Assembly: GCF_047302405.1 (NCBI RefSeq)
Contig: NZ_CP154853.1
Span: 4,822,947-4,886,946 of the forward strand
DNA from: Alkalihalobacillus sp047302405
Lineage (GTDB): Bacteria > Bacillota > Bacilli > Bacillales > Bacillaceae_D
DNA: 64,000 nucleotides
Direction: 5' to 3'
Every line of letters starts with the position of its first letter. The stretch's first letter is position 1. Made by a program: the position numbers and the translations under genes. The notes below the pieces were generated by a model, which was not told where the DNA came from, ran no database searches, and saw only the letters and a list, made by a program, of their open reading frames with translations. Positions 1 through 8,601 of this stretch are shown here, one piece after another.

Positions 1-513
1 GTATGGGGTGAGTCTATTTGAGAAGAACTGTTCAAGCTCTGGAAAACTCATATGCAGGGCATTGTGTAAGTACATACGCATACGTTTAATTTGTTCCTCT
101 ATTTCTTGATAAAAGCGAGAGAAATCACGCAGATTTTGATAGACATCCGATGGATGGATCTTTTCTTCTCTTCTGTGATGGGTGTGAGATTGAGCTAACA
201 TATGTGCATCGTGCTTGTCCGTCTTCCAACTTCTGAGTGTATTTTGTTCGAGTTGCTTTTTAGCTGCCAAGGGGTTTAAGAGACAATAAGGCAGTGCATT
301 CTTTTGGCAAAATGTTTCAACCGGCTTTGAGTAAATACCTGTGGATTCGAAAACCACTGTCACCTTCCCAGGGAGGCTTTGAATTTGATGGAGCAGCTGT
401 TGAAACCCTTTAAGATTATGGGCAATCTCTTGTTCATAAATGCATGTTTGATTTTGATAGATGACGACATAACTTCTCCCCATTGAAACATCTAAAGCAG
501 TTACAAATTCCAT
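1..513 (-). CDS. IS110-family transposase, 3' end outside window
   Basis: Reading the minus strand from ATG 513-511 gives an open frame to the window edge, beginning MEFVTALDVSMGRSYVVIY. The RuvC-like DEDD catalytic signature is visible: the first Asp in LDVS, a Glu in VFESTG, and the DKHDAHMLA segment. These are typical of IS110-family transposases. A GAGGAG ribosome binding site lies 6 nt upstream of the ATG. The C-terminal Tnp20 domain with its catalytic serine would lie outside the window. The element interrupts the gene that resumes near 760, so it is an insertion rather than a resident gene. Family assignment is firm; subgroup (IS110 or IS1111) is not. Confidence 0.88.
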   Translation of the reverse strand, partial: MEFVTALDVSMGRSYVVIYQNQTCIYEQEIAHNLKGFQQLLHQIQSLPGKVTVVFESTGIYSKPVETFCQKNALPYCLLNPLAAKKQLEQNTLRSWKTDKHDAHMLAQSHTHHRREEKIHPSDVYQNLRDFSRFYQEIEEQIKRMRMYLHNALHMSFPELEQFFSNRLTPY

Positions 514-721
514 GTTTTCTCCTCTTTTCATACGAAAGTTGAAAGTTCTTCACTTATTCATTCCGATTCCCATTTCCTATACACGAGCTCAATGGCCCCA
601 ACATACTTAAAACTGATTCAGTAATGAAAGTGAAGAAGCTCGGTTTGATTTCCGGATTCTGAATCCCTGAGGCTTTGGTCGAGCTTTCTTTCACCTCTCA
701 CTATACTCCTAAAAGAAAAAT
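514..721 (-). ncRNA. candidate IS110 bridge-RNA region
   Basis: IS110-group elements are known to encode a bridge RNA in the noncoding end 5' of the recombinase, with two loops that pair with target and donor DNA. Here the noncoding segment 5' of the transposase is about 200-245 nt, the right size and side. I did not derive a fold or loop sequences, so this is a positional inference only. Confidence 0.3.
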
Positions 722-757
722 AGTGGGTAAAATCATCCGTCGATGATCTTACCCACT
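722..757. other. 16-bp stem-loop at the IS110/host junction
   Basis: AGTGGGTAAAATCATC (722-737) and its near-perfect inverse (742-757, one mismatch) are separated by CGTC. It lies exactly at the element end. It may be a terminal structure of the IS or a hairpin target favoured by some IS110 relatives. Confidence 0.6.
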
Positions 758-770
758 AATCTTAGTATGT

Positions 771-2279
771 TTGGAATTTACTTTAGCCGCCTTAACTGGA
801 AATGTCGATTATGTGATTGAATTAGTTGCAGAAGACTTATCTGGTAACGTATCAGAAAAGTCAGAGCCAATTACTATTCGTACTTCTCATCAAATTATTA
901 AACAAGAGGAGCGATTCGAGCACCCGAGGAGTCCAGAGTATGATTATTTATGGGATATAAGTGAGGATGGACCAGTTATACCAGGGTTATCTGAAGGGTT
1001 AATTCCTCAAGGTTTGTCCTATTATGAAGAGGAAAACTGGTTATTGTCGGTTTATTATCTTGATGATAAAAGACCAAGTACCCTTACTGTAGTTGATGCA
1101 GCAACGGAGCAGTTAGTTAAATCCATCGTTTTATATAATGTTGATGGAACACCATATACAGGTCATGCAGGGGGAGTAGCTGTTAGTGAGGACCATGTGT
1201 GGATTGCTTCCGAACAAAGCTTATTCCAGCTTCGTTTGAGTGATCTGTTGGCAGCGGGTGATAATGAAGAATTACAGTTTATTGATGAAATACCTGTACC
1301 AGTTCAAGCTGCTTATAATGTTTATAGTGATGGTGTGCTGTGGGTAGGTGAGTTTTACGAGGCTAATGATTATCCAACAAATCCAGAGCATCATTTAATC
1401 AATCGTGATGATGAAACTTATTTTTCGTGGATGGTAGGATTTACGCTTGATGAGACAACAGATAGTTTTAAAAATGAGCAATGGAGTGGAGAAGCAGGAA
1501 AAACAGCTCATCCAGATTTTATTATCTCTACGCGTGAAAAAGTACAAGGTGTCGTTTTTGTAGAGGATCAAATTATCCTAAGTACTTCATATGGAAGAGC
1601 AAATGATAGTTATTTTTACCGCTATTACTCTCCTCTACAGGAAGAGCCACATATGACGGTAATGCTTAAAGAACAGGAGGTACCAGTATGGTTCCTTGAT
1701 AGTAAGCAGGAGCCAGAAACGAATAGCCTCTTAAGGATTATCCCGATGTCAGAAGGAATTATAAATGTTGGAACATCTTTGTATGCGACCTTTGAATCTG
1801 GGGCTAATAAGTATAGGTTTACGACCTCATATATAATGGATCGTATGTTAAAGATTGATCTAACGAAATGGGCTGAGTTAGATAATCCGGAAGCAGTGAA
1901 GCCACCTGAGGAAGAACCACCTGCAGAAAGTGAAGGTCCAGAATGGGAAACTGAAGAACCACCAAGAGAAAGTGAAGGGCCTTTAGAAGAAGTTGACGAG
2001 AAAGCGGGAGAAAAAGAAGGAGTATCTGAAGATGATAATGAGCGAGAAGAAGAAGAATTAATCGGAGACGGTAACGATACAGAAGGAGAAAAAGAGATTG
2101 TGAACGATGAAAATTCTCCATCAAATAACAACAGATATCCTGGTAGTAGTCCTGATGTTCTTGAAAGAGAATTGCCATTTACGGCAACTAGAATGTATAC
2201 GTGGGTATTGTTTGGAGGAGTGTTGTTAATTTGTGGGATGTTTGTTCATTTAATCTCTAGAAAGCGTTATATTATGTAA
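771..2279 (+). pseudogene. 5'-truncated cell-wall-anchored surface protein
   Basis: About 500 residues are open from a TTG at 771, with no ribosome binding site. The N-terminus reads as the tail of a fibronectin-III-like domain (VDYVIELVAEDLSGNVSEKS), so the signal peptide and upstream domains have been lost to the IS110 insertion. The middle part (residues about 50-370) looks like an extracellular beta-propeller-type region with VYY/LWVGEFY repeats, which I cannot name. A low-complexity Glu/Pro-rich spacer follows (about 375-455). The C-terminus has LPFTA, a hydrophobic segment and the RKR tail of a sortase sorting signal; the Ala in place of Gly resembles LPxTA signals of class D sortases. 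Probably no longer expressed as a surface protein. Confidence 0.75.
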
Positions 2280-2428
2280 TTTTTTTAAGTGAGTAGGGGC
2301 TTATTGGAATGGCTCCTGCTCTCAATTAAATAAATATTTAATTTTTTGAATTTTACAATAAATACTTGTAATCTTAAAGTACCTATTATAAAATAAAAAA
2401 GAATAGTTTACTTTTTGGGTAGAGAATG

Positions 2429-2516
2429 GGAGATCATCCATACAAAGTAAATTCTTAGGCTTATTTTGTTATGCCATAAGAATTTACTTTGAAAGGGAGG
2501 ATCTCCTATTTTTTTG
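2429..2516 (+). terminator. long two-arm stem-loop followed by T-run
   Basis: A perfect 15-bp stem (CAAAGTAAATTCTTA at 2443-2457 with 2477-2491) is enclosed by a second near-perfect stem (2429-2439 with 2496-2506). It is followed by a T-rich tract. This is unusually long for an intrinsic terminator and may instead be a small palindromic mobile element. Confidence 0.5.
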
Positions 2517-2599
2517 TAATGAAATAGAAAAGCTCGATTAATAATCCTTATTGTGTCATGGATTCGGATATTTTGAGGCTGGACAAAATTAAAGTATTT

Positions 2600-2725
2600 A
2601 ACGGAGAATGTGAATAATACACAACGTTAGCGGTGGAAATACCCGTAGCCTCCTGTGGGAGCAAAGGTCCACCAGCGGTCTGAGGAAAGTGAGTCTATTT
2701 CCGGAGCACATGCTCAGACATCCAG
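2600..2725. repeat. diverged GC-rich dispersed Bacillaceae-type element
   Basis: A GC-richer patch within an AT-rich gap contains CCTCCTGTGGGAG and AGCGGTCTGAGGAAAG motifs resembling the 35.8/41.5-kb repeats, though strongly diverged. It carries no credible gene: the overlapping minus-strand frame has no ribosome binding site. The rest of the 2280-3172 gap is AT-rich and shows only the stem-loop before it and the operator-like site after it. Confidence 0.35.
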
Positions 2726-2817
2726 TGCCTTTAAGTTTGGAGTTCTCATTAGTAAAAATCTTTTGTCCTGGCTTTTCCTCCAAATTCTCTTAATTTTATT
2801 AATTCTATTAAACGTTT

Positions 2818-2832
2818 ATGTAAGCGTTTAAA
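2818..2832 (+). promoter_or_regulatory. candidate catabolite-responsive element (CcpA site)
   Basis: ATGTAAGCGTTTAAA matches the cre consensus WTGNAANCGNWNNCW at every fixed position except the final C. It lies about 340 bp upstream of the importer genes and is the only such site seen in that leader. Carbon repression of the importer would fit, but this is inferred from one motif. Confidence 0.35.
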
Positions 2833-3172
2833 TATTATATTAACTTTCTGTTAAGGCGATTGAATAAGGGGGGGACAGGTACTTCGACATGTTTTAGGGT
2901 AACATGCAATTATTGTAAAAGTATTGTTAATTTTCTTTCTATTCGTTGCTTTGTATTGGTTTGAATAGGTAAGCTGTGGACAAGGTTCTTAATTTTGTAA
3001 CTTTTATTAAAACGGTATTTTAAGAGAGTATCTATTTTTATAGAAATGAGGTGATAAGAGTTCGTTTTTCAATATGTTTTGAACGATTATTCTAGAGCTT
3101 TATTGACAGAAATTGAGGAGATTTGAGAAGTGATAGGTACTTTTTAAAAGGACAAAGGGGGAGTAATAAGAG

Positions 3173-4450
3173 ATGAAAAAGCTATTAATCGTACTTCTAA
3201 TGGCAACTATGGTGATGGTTGGTTGTAATTCTACGGCTAGTTCTGATGAAGTATCAATTGAGTTTTATTTCCCAGTAGCAGTTGGTGGTCCAATTGCAAA
3301 TATTATTGATGAATATGTGGAAGAGTTTGAAGCTGAAAATGAGAATATTAAGGTGACTTCGATTTTTGGCGGGAGTTATCAAGATACGATGACACAGGTG
3401 TTGGCGGCTGTTCAGGCAGGGAATTCTCCTGATTTAGCGGTACTGCTTTCGGTCGAACTTTTTACATTACTAGAAATGGGAGCGATTGAGGAAGTAACTC
3501 CTTATTTTTCAGAAGATTATTTAGATGATTTTTATGAAGGTTTTATTGCTAACTCGGCAATTGACGATGAGATTTGGAGTGTTCCATTCCAACGAAGCAC
3601 GATTGTCCTATATTACAACAAGGATATGTTTGAAGCGGCTGGATTAGATCCAGAACAACCTCCTACAACTTGGGAAGAGTTAGTAGAGTACAGCGAGAAG
3701 TTAACCGTTCGCGATGGAAGCGGAAATGTTACGCAATGGGGCGTCCAGTTACCAAGTACGGGCTTCCAATACTGGATTACTCAGGCTTTAGCGTTACAAA
3801 CAGGTGAAAACATTATGTCTGAGGATGGGACAGAGGTTTATTTTGATAGTCCTGAAGTAGAGGAAGCTTTACAGTTCTGGGTTGATTTAGGGAATGAACA
3901 TGAAGTAATGCCTAAAGGAATTATTGATTGGGGAACAGTACCATCGAACTTCCTAAGTGGGCAAACGGCGATGATGTATCACACGACGGGTAATTTAACA
4001 AATGTTCGTGAAAGTGCGGAGTTTGATTTTGGAGTGGCTCTATTACCTGCGAATAATCAGTTCGGTTCACCAACGGGTGGAGGAAATTTATATTTATTTA
4101 ATGATATTCCAGAAGAAAACAAAGAAGCAGCTATTAAGTTTATCGAGTTTTTAACATCACCGGAGAAGGTAGCTGAGTGGTCAATGGATACGGGCTATGT
4201 CGCGACACGTGAATCAGCCTATGAAACAGAAGAGCTAGTCCAATACATTGAAGAATTCCCAGCTGCTAAAGTAGCACGTGATCAACTCGATTACTCGGCA
4301 AGTGAGCTAGCTACGTATCAAAATGGGGAAGTACAGCAAATTTTCAATGATGCGATTCAATCTATATTAACAGGTGAGAGAAGTGTCAAAGAAGGACTAG
4401 AAAGGGCTCAAAATAGTGCCAACAATGTTTTGCAGCGTTTCCAGGATTAA
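3173..4450 (+). CDS. ABC transporter sugar/glycerol-phosphate-binding lipoprotein (UgpB-like)
   Basis: A 425-residue family 1 extracellular solute-binding protein. A lipoprotein signal peptide ends at VMVGC with Cys18 as the lipidated residue. The mature part has the usual features of the family: a central VPFQRSTIVLYYNKDMFEAAGLDPEQPP-like hinge region, and a TGGGNLYLF segment in the C-terminal lobe. ATG 3173 follows a GGGGGAG ribosome binding site. It is the first gene of a run with two permeases, an MBL hydrolase and glpP, which points to glycerol-3-phosphate or glycerophosphodiesters as ligand. The ligand is inferred from neighbours; a sugar ligand is not excluded. Confidence 0.85.
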   Translation: MKKLLIVLLMATMVMVGCNSTASSDEVSIEFYFPVAVGGPIANIIDEYVEEFEAENENIKVTSIFGGSYQDTMTQVLAAVQAGNSPDLAVLLSVELFTLLEMGAIEEVTPYFSEDYLDDFYEGFIANSAIDDEIWSVPFQRSTIVLYYNKDMFEAAGLDPEQPPTTWEELVEYSEKLTVRDGSGNVTQWGVQLPSTGFQYWITQALALQTGENIMSEDGTEVYFDSPEVEEALQFWVDLGNEHEVMPKGIIDWGTVPSNFLSGQTAMMYHTTGNLTNVRESAEFDFGVALLPANNQFGSPTGGGNLYLFNDIPEENKEAAIKFIEFLTSPEKVAEWSMDTGYVATRESAYETEELVQYIEEFPAAKVARDQLDYSASELATYQNGEVQQIFNDAIQSILTGERSVKEGLERAQNSANNVLQRFQD

Positions 4451-4549
4451 AGTCTTAAATCAATCTCAATAGTTGATTGTGAATAAAAGTAAGGGGGCCT
4501 AAATTAGCTGATTGTTTTAGGCTCTCCCTTATAAATAGGGGGGAATAAC

Positions 4550-5482
4550 TTGAAACCAAGTCCACAAAGTCAGACACCGAAAACAGGGTTCTTGCCAAGG
4601 GTTAAATCAAAAGTTCGAGCGTCCTTAAAAAGAAATTTATTTGCCTATGCACTACTCTTTCCTTCATTAATCTTTTTAGCGGTCTTTACATATTACCCAT
4701 CACTGAAATCATTCTTTTTGAGCTTTCATAGTGCTTCTGTGAATCGGATGGAGTTCGATGGAATCGGTCAGTATCAAGCCGTATTTGGTGATGAAATCTT
4801 TCGGCAAGTTTTATGGAATAATATTATTTTTATGATTGGAACCGTTCCAACGAGTATCTTCCTAGCCATGTACTTAGCGATATGGTTAAACAAAAAAATG
4901 AGAGGAAGCTCTTTGCTTCGAACGACCTTTTTTTATCCGACGGTTATGCCATTAATAGCCATTGCGAATATTTGGTTATTCATTTATACACCAACGTATG
5001 GATTATTAGATAAGTTCTTAAATTTATTTGGCTTAGGTGGAGTGAATTATCTCGGTGAACCTTCAACGGTAATGGGAGCTATGATCGTAATGATGATTTG
5101 GAAAGAAGCAGGATTTTTTATGATTTTTTATTTAGCTGGCTTGCAGAATTTGCCTAGTGATGTGTATGAAGCAGCTAAAATTGAAGGAGCCAAACCGTTT
5201 TTTACGTTTAGAAAAATTACCTTTCCATTATTAATGCCAACTACGCTTTTCGTTATGATTATTGCCATTACTAATTCATTTAAAAATGTTGACCATCTAT
5301 ATATTATGACAAAAGGTGGCCCTGATAATGCTAGTAATCTATTGCTTTATTACATTTATCAAACGGCTTTCTCATATTGGGATTTAGGAAAAGCTGCCGT
5401 AATAACGGTTGTACTTGTGGTGATTTTACTGTCTGTATCGGCATTTAATTATTTATATTTAGATAAGAAAATTCATTACTAG
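4550..5482 (+). CDS. ABC transporter permease, UgpA/MalF type
   Basis: A 310-residue inner-membrane permease with six predicted membrane segments. It carries the cytoplasmic coupling motif of the MalF/UgpA family, here EAAKIEGAKPFFTFRKITFP near residues 210-229. The start is TTG at 4550 after GGGGGGAA. It lies 100 bp after the binding protein and 15 bp before the partner permease. No ATPase is present in the cluster, so a shared ATPase of the MsmX/UgpC type encoded elsewhere must energise it, as is common in Bacillaceae. Confidence 0.88.
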   Translation: MKPSPQSQTPKTGFLPRVKSKVRASLKRNLFAYALLFPSLIFLAVFTYYPSLKSFFLSFHSASVNRMEFDGIGQYQAVFGDEIFRQVLWNNIIFMIGTVPTSIFLAMYLAIWLNKKMRGSSLLRTTFFYPTVMPLIAIANIWLFIYTPTYGLLDKFLNLFGLGGVNYLGEPSTVMGAMIVMMIWKEAGFFMIFYLAGLQNLPSDVYEAAKIEGAKPFFTFRKITFPLLMPTTLFVMIIAITNSFKNVDHLYIMTKGGPDNASNLLLYYIYQTAFSYWDLGKAAVITVVLVVILLSVSAFNYLYLDKKIHY

Positions 5483-5497
5483 GGGAGGAGTGGAAGG

Positions 5498-6310
5498 ATG
5501 TCAAATTTTATAAATAAAAGTGTCTTAATTATCTTAGGATTATTCTTTGCGATTCCTTTAGTATGGACAGTGATAACGTCAATCTCTCCAACTAATGAAA
5601 TTATTAGTGGCTCAAATCCTTTATGGGTTTCAAATCCTACTCTAGAGCATTATAAGGATGCTTGGGAAGCAGCTCCTTTTTTAAAATACTATTTTAATAC
5701 GTTTATTATCGTATTTGGGATTTTGACGGTCCAATTCTTTACAATTACTTTAGCAGCTTATGCTTTCGCTAGGTTGAATTTCTTTGGGAAAAACCTTTTA
5801 TTCATCGCCTTTTTAGTACAACTTATGATCCAGCCGGAAATTCTCATTTTTCCTAATTATACTGTGATGCAACAGCTTGGATTAGTTGATAGTAAGCTAG
5901 CTGTTATGCTTCCTTATTGGGCTTCTGCTTTCGGGGTGTTTCTACTAAGGCAAACCTTCAAGCAAGTTCCACAGGATTTAGATGAAGCATCTGTTATGGA
6001 TGGTTGTAGATGGTATCAAACCATTTGGCATGTCTATCTTCCGCTAGCGAAGCCGACATACATTGCCTTTGCCTTAATCTCAGTCAGCCATCATTGGAGT
6101 AATTTTATGTGGCCATTAATTATTACGAACACAGTAGATAGTCGACCGTTAACAGTAGGGATGGCCTTATTTGCTCAATCTTTTGAAACGGGTGCACAAT
6201 GGGGCATGATTACAGCAGGAACGATTATGGTTATCTTCCCATTACTTATTGCTTTCTTTATTTTCCAAAAGCAATTTGTTTCTAGCTTCATGAATTCAGG
6301 GATTAAATAA
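5498..6310 (+). CDS. ABC transporter permease, UgpE/MalG type
   Basis: A 270-residue second permease of the importer, with about six membrane segments and the coupling-loop motif DEASVMDGCRWYQTIWHVYLP near residues 161-181. The ATG follows AGGGGAGGAG. It is co-transcribed with the preceding permease (15-bp gap) and the following MBL-fold gene (12-bp gap). Together the two permeases form the membrane channel for the 3173-4450 binding protein. Confidence 0.88.
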   Translation: MSNFINKSVLIILGLFFAIPLVWTVITSISPTNEIISGSNPLWVSNPTLEHYKDAWEAAPFLKYYFNTFIIVFGILTVQFFTITLAAYAFARLNFFGKNLLFIAFLVQLMIQPEILIFPNYTVMQQLGLVDSKLAVMLPYWASAFGVFLLRQTFKQVPQDLDEASVMDGCRWYQTIWHVYLPLAKPTYIAFALISVSHHWSNFMWPLIITNTVDSRPLTVGMALFAQSFETGAQWGMITAGTIMVIFPLLIAFFIFQKQFVSSFMNSGIK

Positions 6311-6322
6311 GGAGCGGATGTT

Positions 6323-7093
6323 TTGAAGATTACATTTTTAGGGACAGGTTATGCTGCGGCAACAGAAGAACGAGATAATACGTACTTGCTGATAGGTGAT
6401 GACGATGACAATAAAATAGGAACGATTATGGTCGACGTTGGGGGAAGCCCCCTTTCCAAACTAAAGAAAGAAAAGGTTGATTTGCATTCCATTAAATATC
6501 TTATCTTTACTCATTTTCATATTGACCATATTTATGGCTTACCGTCCTTATTATGGGGGATGTGGTTAGAGGGGCGGAAAGATGAACTTATCATCTATTG
6601 TGAACAAGATAATGAAAAGAAGCTGAGAGATTGGTTGAATGTTTTAGAGGTTAATAATTGGTCGCTCAAATTTAACATAGTAATTCAGACATTTCATCAC
6701 AAGAGCAAAAATCGCTTATTTACATTGGGGAGTATGACGATTTCAACGATACCGGCTAAACATGCGATCCCAACGGTTGGAATTGAGTTGAAAAAGGGCG
6801 ATAAAATTTGCGTTTATTCGAGTGATACCGAGCCAAATGAGTGGATAAAGGATTATGAGAGGATTGATTTATTAATCCATGAATGTACGATGGCTATTGG
6901 GCAAACCCCTTTTCATACTAGTTTAAAATATTTTCTTGAATATTATAATCTCCATTCAATCAATAAAATTGTGTTTGTCCATCTGTCGGATCAGGAGAAC
7001 TATCAATCCGTTATGGAGACCCATGTGAGCAAAGAAGAACAAGATAAAATGAAATTTGCGAGTGATTTAATGACCGTTTCATTCGACAAGTGA
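6323..7093 (+). CDS. MBL-fold metallohydrolase (phosphodiesterase-like)
   Basis: A 256-residue metallo-beta-lactamase-fold enzyme, RNase Z/phosphodiesterase-like. The metal-binding motif is THFHIDH (His64, His66, Asp68, His69); YSSDTEP supplies the bridging Asp, with a further His near VHLSD. TTG 6323 follows AAGGAGCGG. It is placed directly after the Ugp-like permeases and before glpP, which suggests cleavage of imported glycerophosphodiesters. This is inference: no GlpQ-type enzyme is present here, and the fold alone does not set the substrate. The stop codon lies inside a dispersed palindrome. Confidence 0.75.
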   Translation: MKITFLGTGYAAATEERDNTYLLIGDDDDNKIGTIMVDVGGSPLSKLKKEKVDLHSIKYLIFTHFHIDHIYGLPSLLWGMWLEGRKDELIIYCEQDNEKKLRDWLNVLEVNNWSLKFNIVIQTFHHKSKNRLFTLGSMTISTIPAKHAIPTVGIELKKGDKICVYSSDTEPNEWIKDYERIDLLIHECTMAIGQTPFHTSLKYFLEYYNLHSINKIVFVHLSDQENYQSVMETHVSKEEQDKMKFASDLMTVSFDK

Positions 7094-7104
7094 CACCTGT
7101 CGAA
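7082..7104. repeat. REP-like palindrome (copy 1)
   Basis: TTCGACAAGTG, one base, then CACCTGTCGAA: 11-nt arms with one mismatch. It overlaps the last codons and stop of the MBL gene. It belongs to the same family as copies at 7818, 12737, 20367, 25911 and 29897. Confidence 0.75.
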
Positions 7105-7129
7105 TTAAAAATTAAAGGGGGATGGAGTT

Positions 7130-7699
7130 ATGAGCTTATCAATCGTTGATATGGTGGAATCTCAAGTTATTGCATCTATATTGGAAAAAGGACATATAGA
7201 CGTGGCGATTAAAAGTCGTGCAAATATCGCTTTTCTCGTAACAGGGAGTTTATTAACCATTGAAGCAGATGTTCAAAGGTTAAAAGACAGTGGCATGTAT
7301 GTATTTGTCCATTTAGATTTTATTGGAGGTTTAGCTAGCAATAAAGATGGTATTCAATATTTGGCGAGAAGAATCAAACCACATGGGATTATCACCACTA
7401 AAAACCAATTAATAAAAATTGCCCGAGCAGAAGGACTCTTATCGATACAGCGTACTTTTTTAATTGACAGTAGCGCTATTAATAAATCGATGTCCATGAT
7501 AGCGGCGAGTAGACCTGATGCGATAGAGGTGTTACCAGGTGTGATTCCAAAGGTGATTGAGGATTTGACGGAACGCTCAGACCTTCCGATTATCGCAGGT
7601 GGATTAATTTCAAATAAAGAAGAAGTGATGAGGGCACTAGAAGCAGGTTCACTAGCTGCTTCTGGAGGAAATACAGAACTTTGGGACTTAGAAATATAA
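7130..7699 (+). CDS. glpP: glycerol-3-phosphate-responsive antiterminator
   Basis: A 189-residue GlpP family protein, full length. It shows conserved features of the family: HLDFIGGLASNKDGIQYLA in the first half, DAIEVLPGV and the GGLISNKEEV / AASGG segments near the end. In Bacillus subtilis GlpP binds glycerol-3-phosphate and lets polymerase pass terminators in glycerol-catabolism leaders. The ATG follows AAAGGGGGATGG. Its place at the end of the importer operon supports a glycerol-phosphate substrate. No glpFK or glpD lies in the window, so its targets are elsewhere. Confidence 0.88.
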   Translation: MSLSIVDMVESQVIASILEKGHIDVAIKSRANIAFLVTGSLLTIEADVQRLKDSGMYVFVHLDFIGGLASNKDGIQYLARRIKPHGIITTKNQLIKIARAEGLLSIQRTFLIDSSAINKSMSMIAASRPDAIEVLPGVIPKVIEDLTERSDLPIIAGGLISNKEEVMRALEAGSLAASGGNTELWDLEI

Positions 7700-7747
7700 T
7701 TTCGATCTTGTGAATATAACTTAATATAGGGCCGGAGATCTGATGAG

Positions 7748-7796
7748 AAGCCTACAACAAGTCATATAGAAGTGACTTTGTTGTGGGCTTTTTTGA
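7748..7796 (+). terminator. intrinsic terminator after glpP
   Basis: AAGCCTACAACAA...TTGTTGTGGGCTT stem followed by TTTTTT. It closes the importer-glpP operon. Confidence 0.85.
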
Positions 7797-7817
7797 CTAA
7801 GTCTGATTGGAATGAAA

Positions 7818-7844
7818 TTCGACAGGTGACAGACATCTGTCGAA
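7818..7844. repeat. REP-like palindrome (copy 2)
   Basis: TTCGACAGGTG / CATCTGTCGAA arms with a 5-nt loop, just upstream of the phoU ribosome binding site. One mismatch in the stem. Confidence 0.75.
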
Positions 7845-7862
7845 AATTAGGAGGGTTTTTAG

Positions 7863-8510
7863 ATGAGGGATAATTTACAAACATTTACTCATGCCATCCA
7901 TAAGGTAGAAAAGAAGATTATTAGAATGGCGGAATTAACGAGAAAGGAGTTAGAGTTAGCGGTGGATTCTTTAGTATCCAAAAAAGAAGAGAAGAGTCAT
8001 AGAGTCTTGGAATTAGATTTGAAGGTCGATGATTTCGATTCTAAAATTCATTCTTCGATTTTGGAATTATTAATGATACAGCCGCCGTTGCCTAAAGAAC
8101 TGCAAGCGTTAACAACGATGAATAGAATTTCTAGAGAGTATGAACGGATTGGGGATCAAGCGGTCAACATTGCGGATTTAGGAAAAGACACGAGTATACG
8201 AGCCGATTCTCCAATATATATGGAATTGAAGGAGATGTGTCGTCTCACATGTTCGATGCTCAAAGGGAGTATGGAAGTAGTCCAAAATAAAAACCTGAGC
8301 CAAGCAAAGGAAATTGCGGAACAAGATGATATTGTTGATAACTACTTTCATCAGATCCACTTATGTATTGTATCTGAAATGAGACGTAACACGGAGCAAA
8401 TTGAATCTTTAGCTAATTTATTATTAGTCACTCGCTATTTAGAGCGGAGTGCGGACCATGTTGTCAATGTCACTCGCCAAATAGAAAAAGTGACGTATTT
8501 GATTGATTGA
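7863..8510 (+). CDS. phoU: phosphate signalling protein PhoU
   Basis: A 215-residue all-helical PhoU protein of usual length, with two three-helix bundles. The conserved E-x3-D-x2-VNIA type metal-binding stretch is seen as YERIGDQAVNIADL (about residues 99-112) and again as YLERSADHVVNVTRQI near the C-terminus. The ATG follows AGGAGGG. It is not beside a pst operon here but two genes before a Na/Pi transporter that carries its own PhoU-like tail, so it may tune that transporter or phosphate sensing. Confidence 0.88.
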   Translation: MRDNLQTFTHAIHKVEKKIIRMAELTRKELELAVDSLVSKKEEKSHRVLELDLKVDDFDSKIHSSILELLMIQPPLPKELQALTTMNRISREYERIGDQAVNIADLGKDTSIRADSPIYMELKEMCRLTCSMLKGSMEVVQNKNLSQAKEIAEQDDIVDNYFHQIHLCIVSEMRRNTEQIESLANLLLVTRYLERSADHVVNVTRQIEKVTYLID

Positions 8511-8601
8511 TAAATTTTTTATTTGAAACTTAAATGCTTTACTCTCAAGGGATTTCTACCTTTTTGTTGGGAATATTATTTACTTTTTGGAGGGTGTTTG
8601 G

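Larger units (their letters stand above)
1..760 (-). mobile_element. IS110-family insertion sequence (partial, one end)
   Basis: The element comprises the transposase gene plus about 245 bp of noncoding DNA up to the point where the reading frame of a broken surface-protein gene resumes. In that downstream gene the frame is closed by a TGA at 744-746, so host sequence can begin no earlier than 747. A stem-loop at 722-757 sits at this junction. IS110 elements lack classical terminal inverted repeats, so the exact end cannot be fixed by eye. Confidence 0.6.

Noticed and set aside
1625..2178. Minus-strand Ser/Leu-rich open frames opposite the surface-protein gene
   Set aside because: They mirror the Glu/Pro-rich low-complexity spacer on the plus strand and have no ribosome site.
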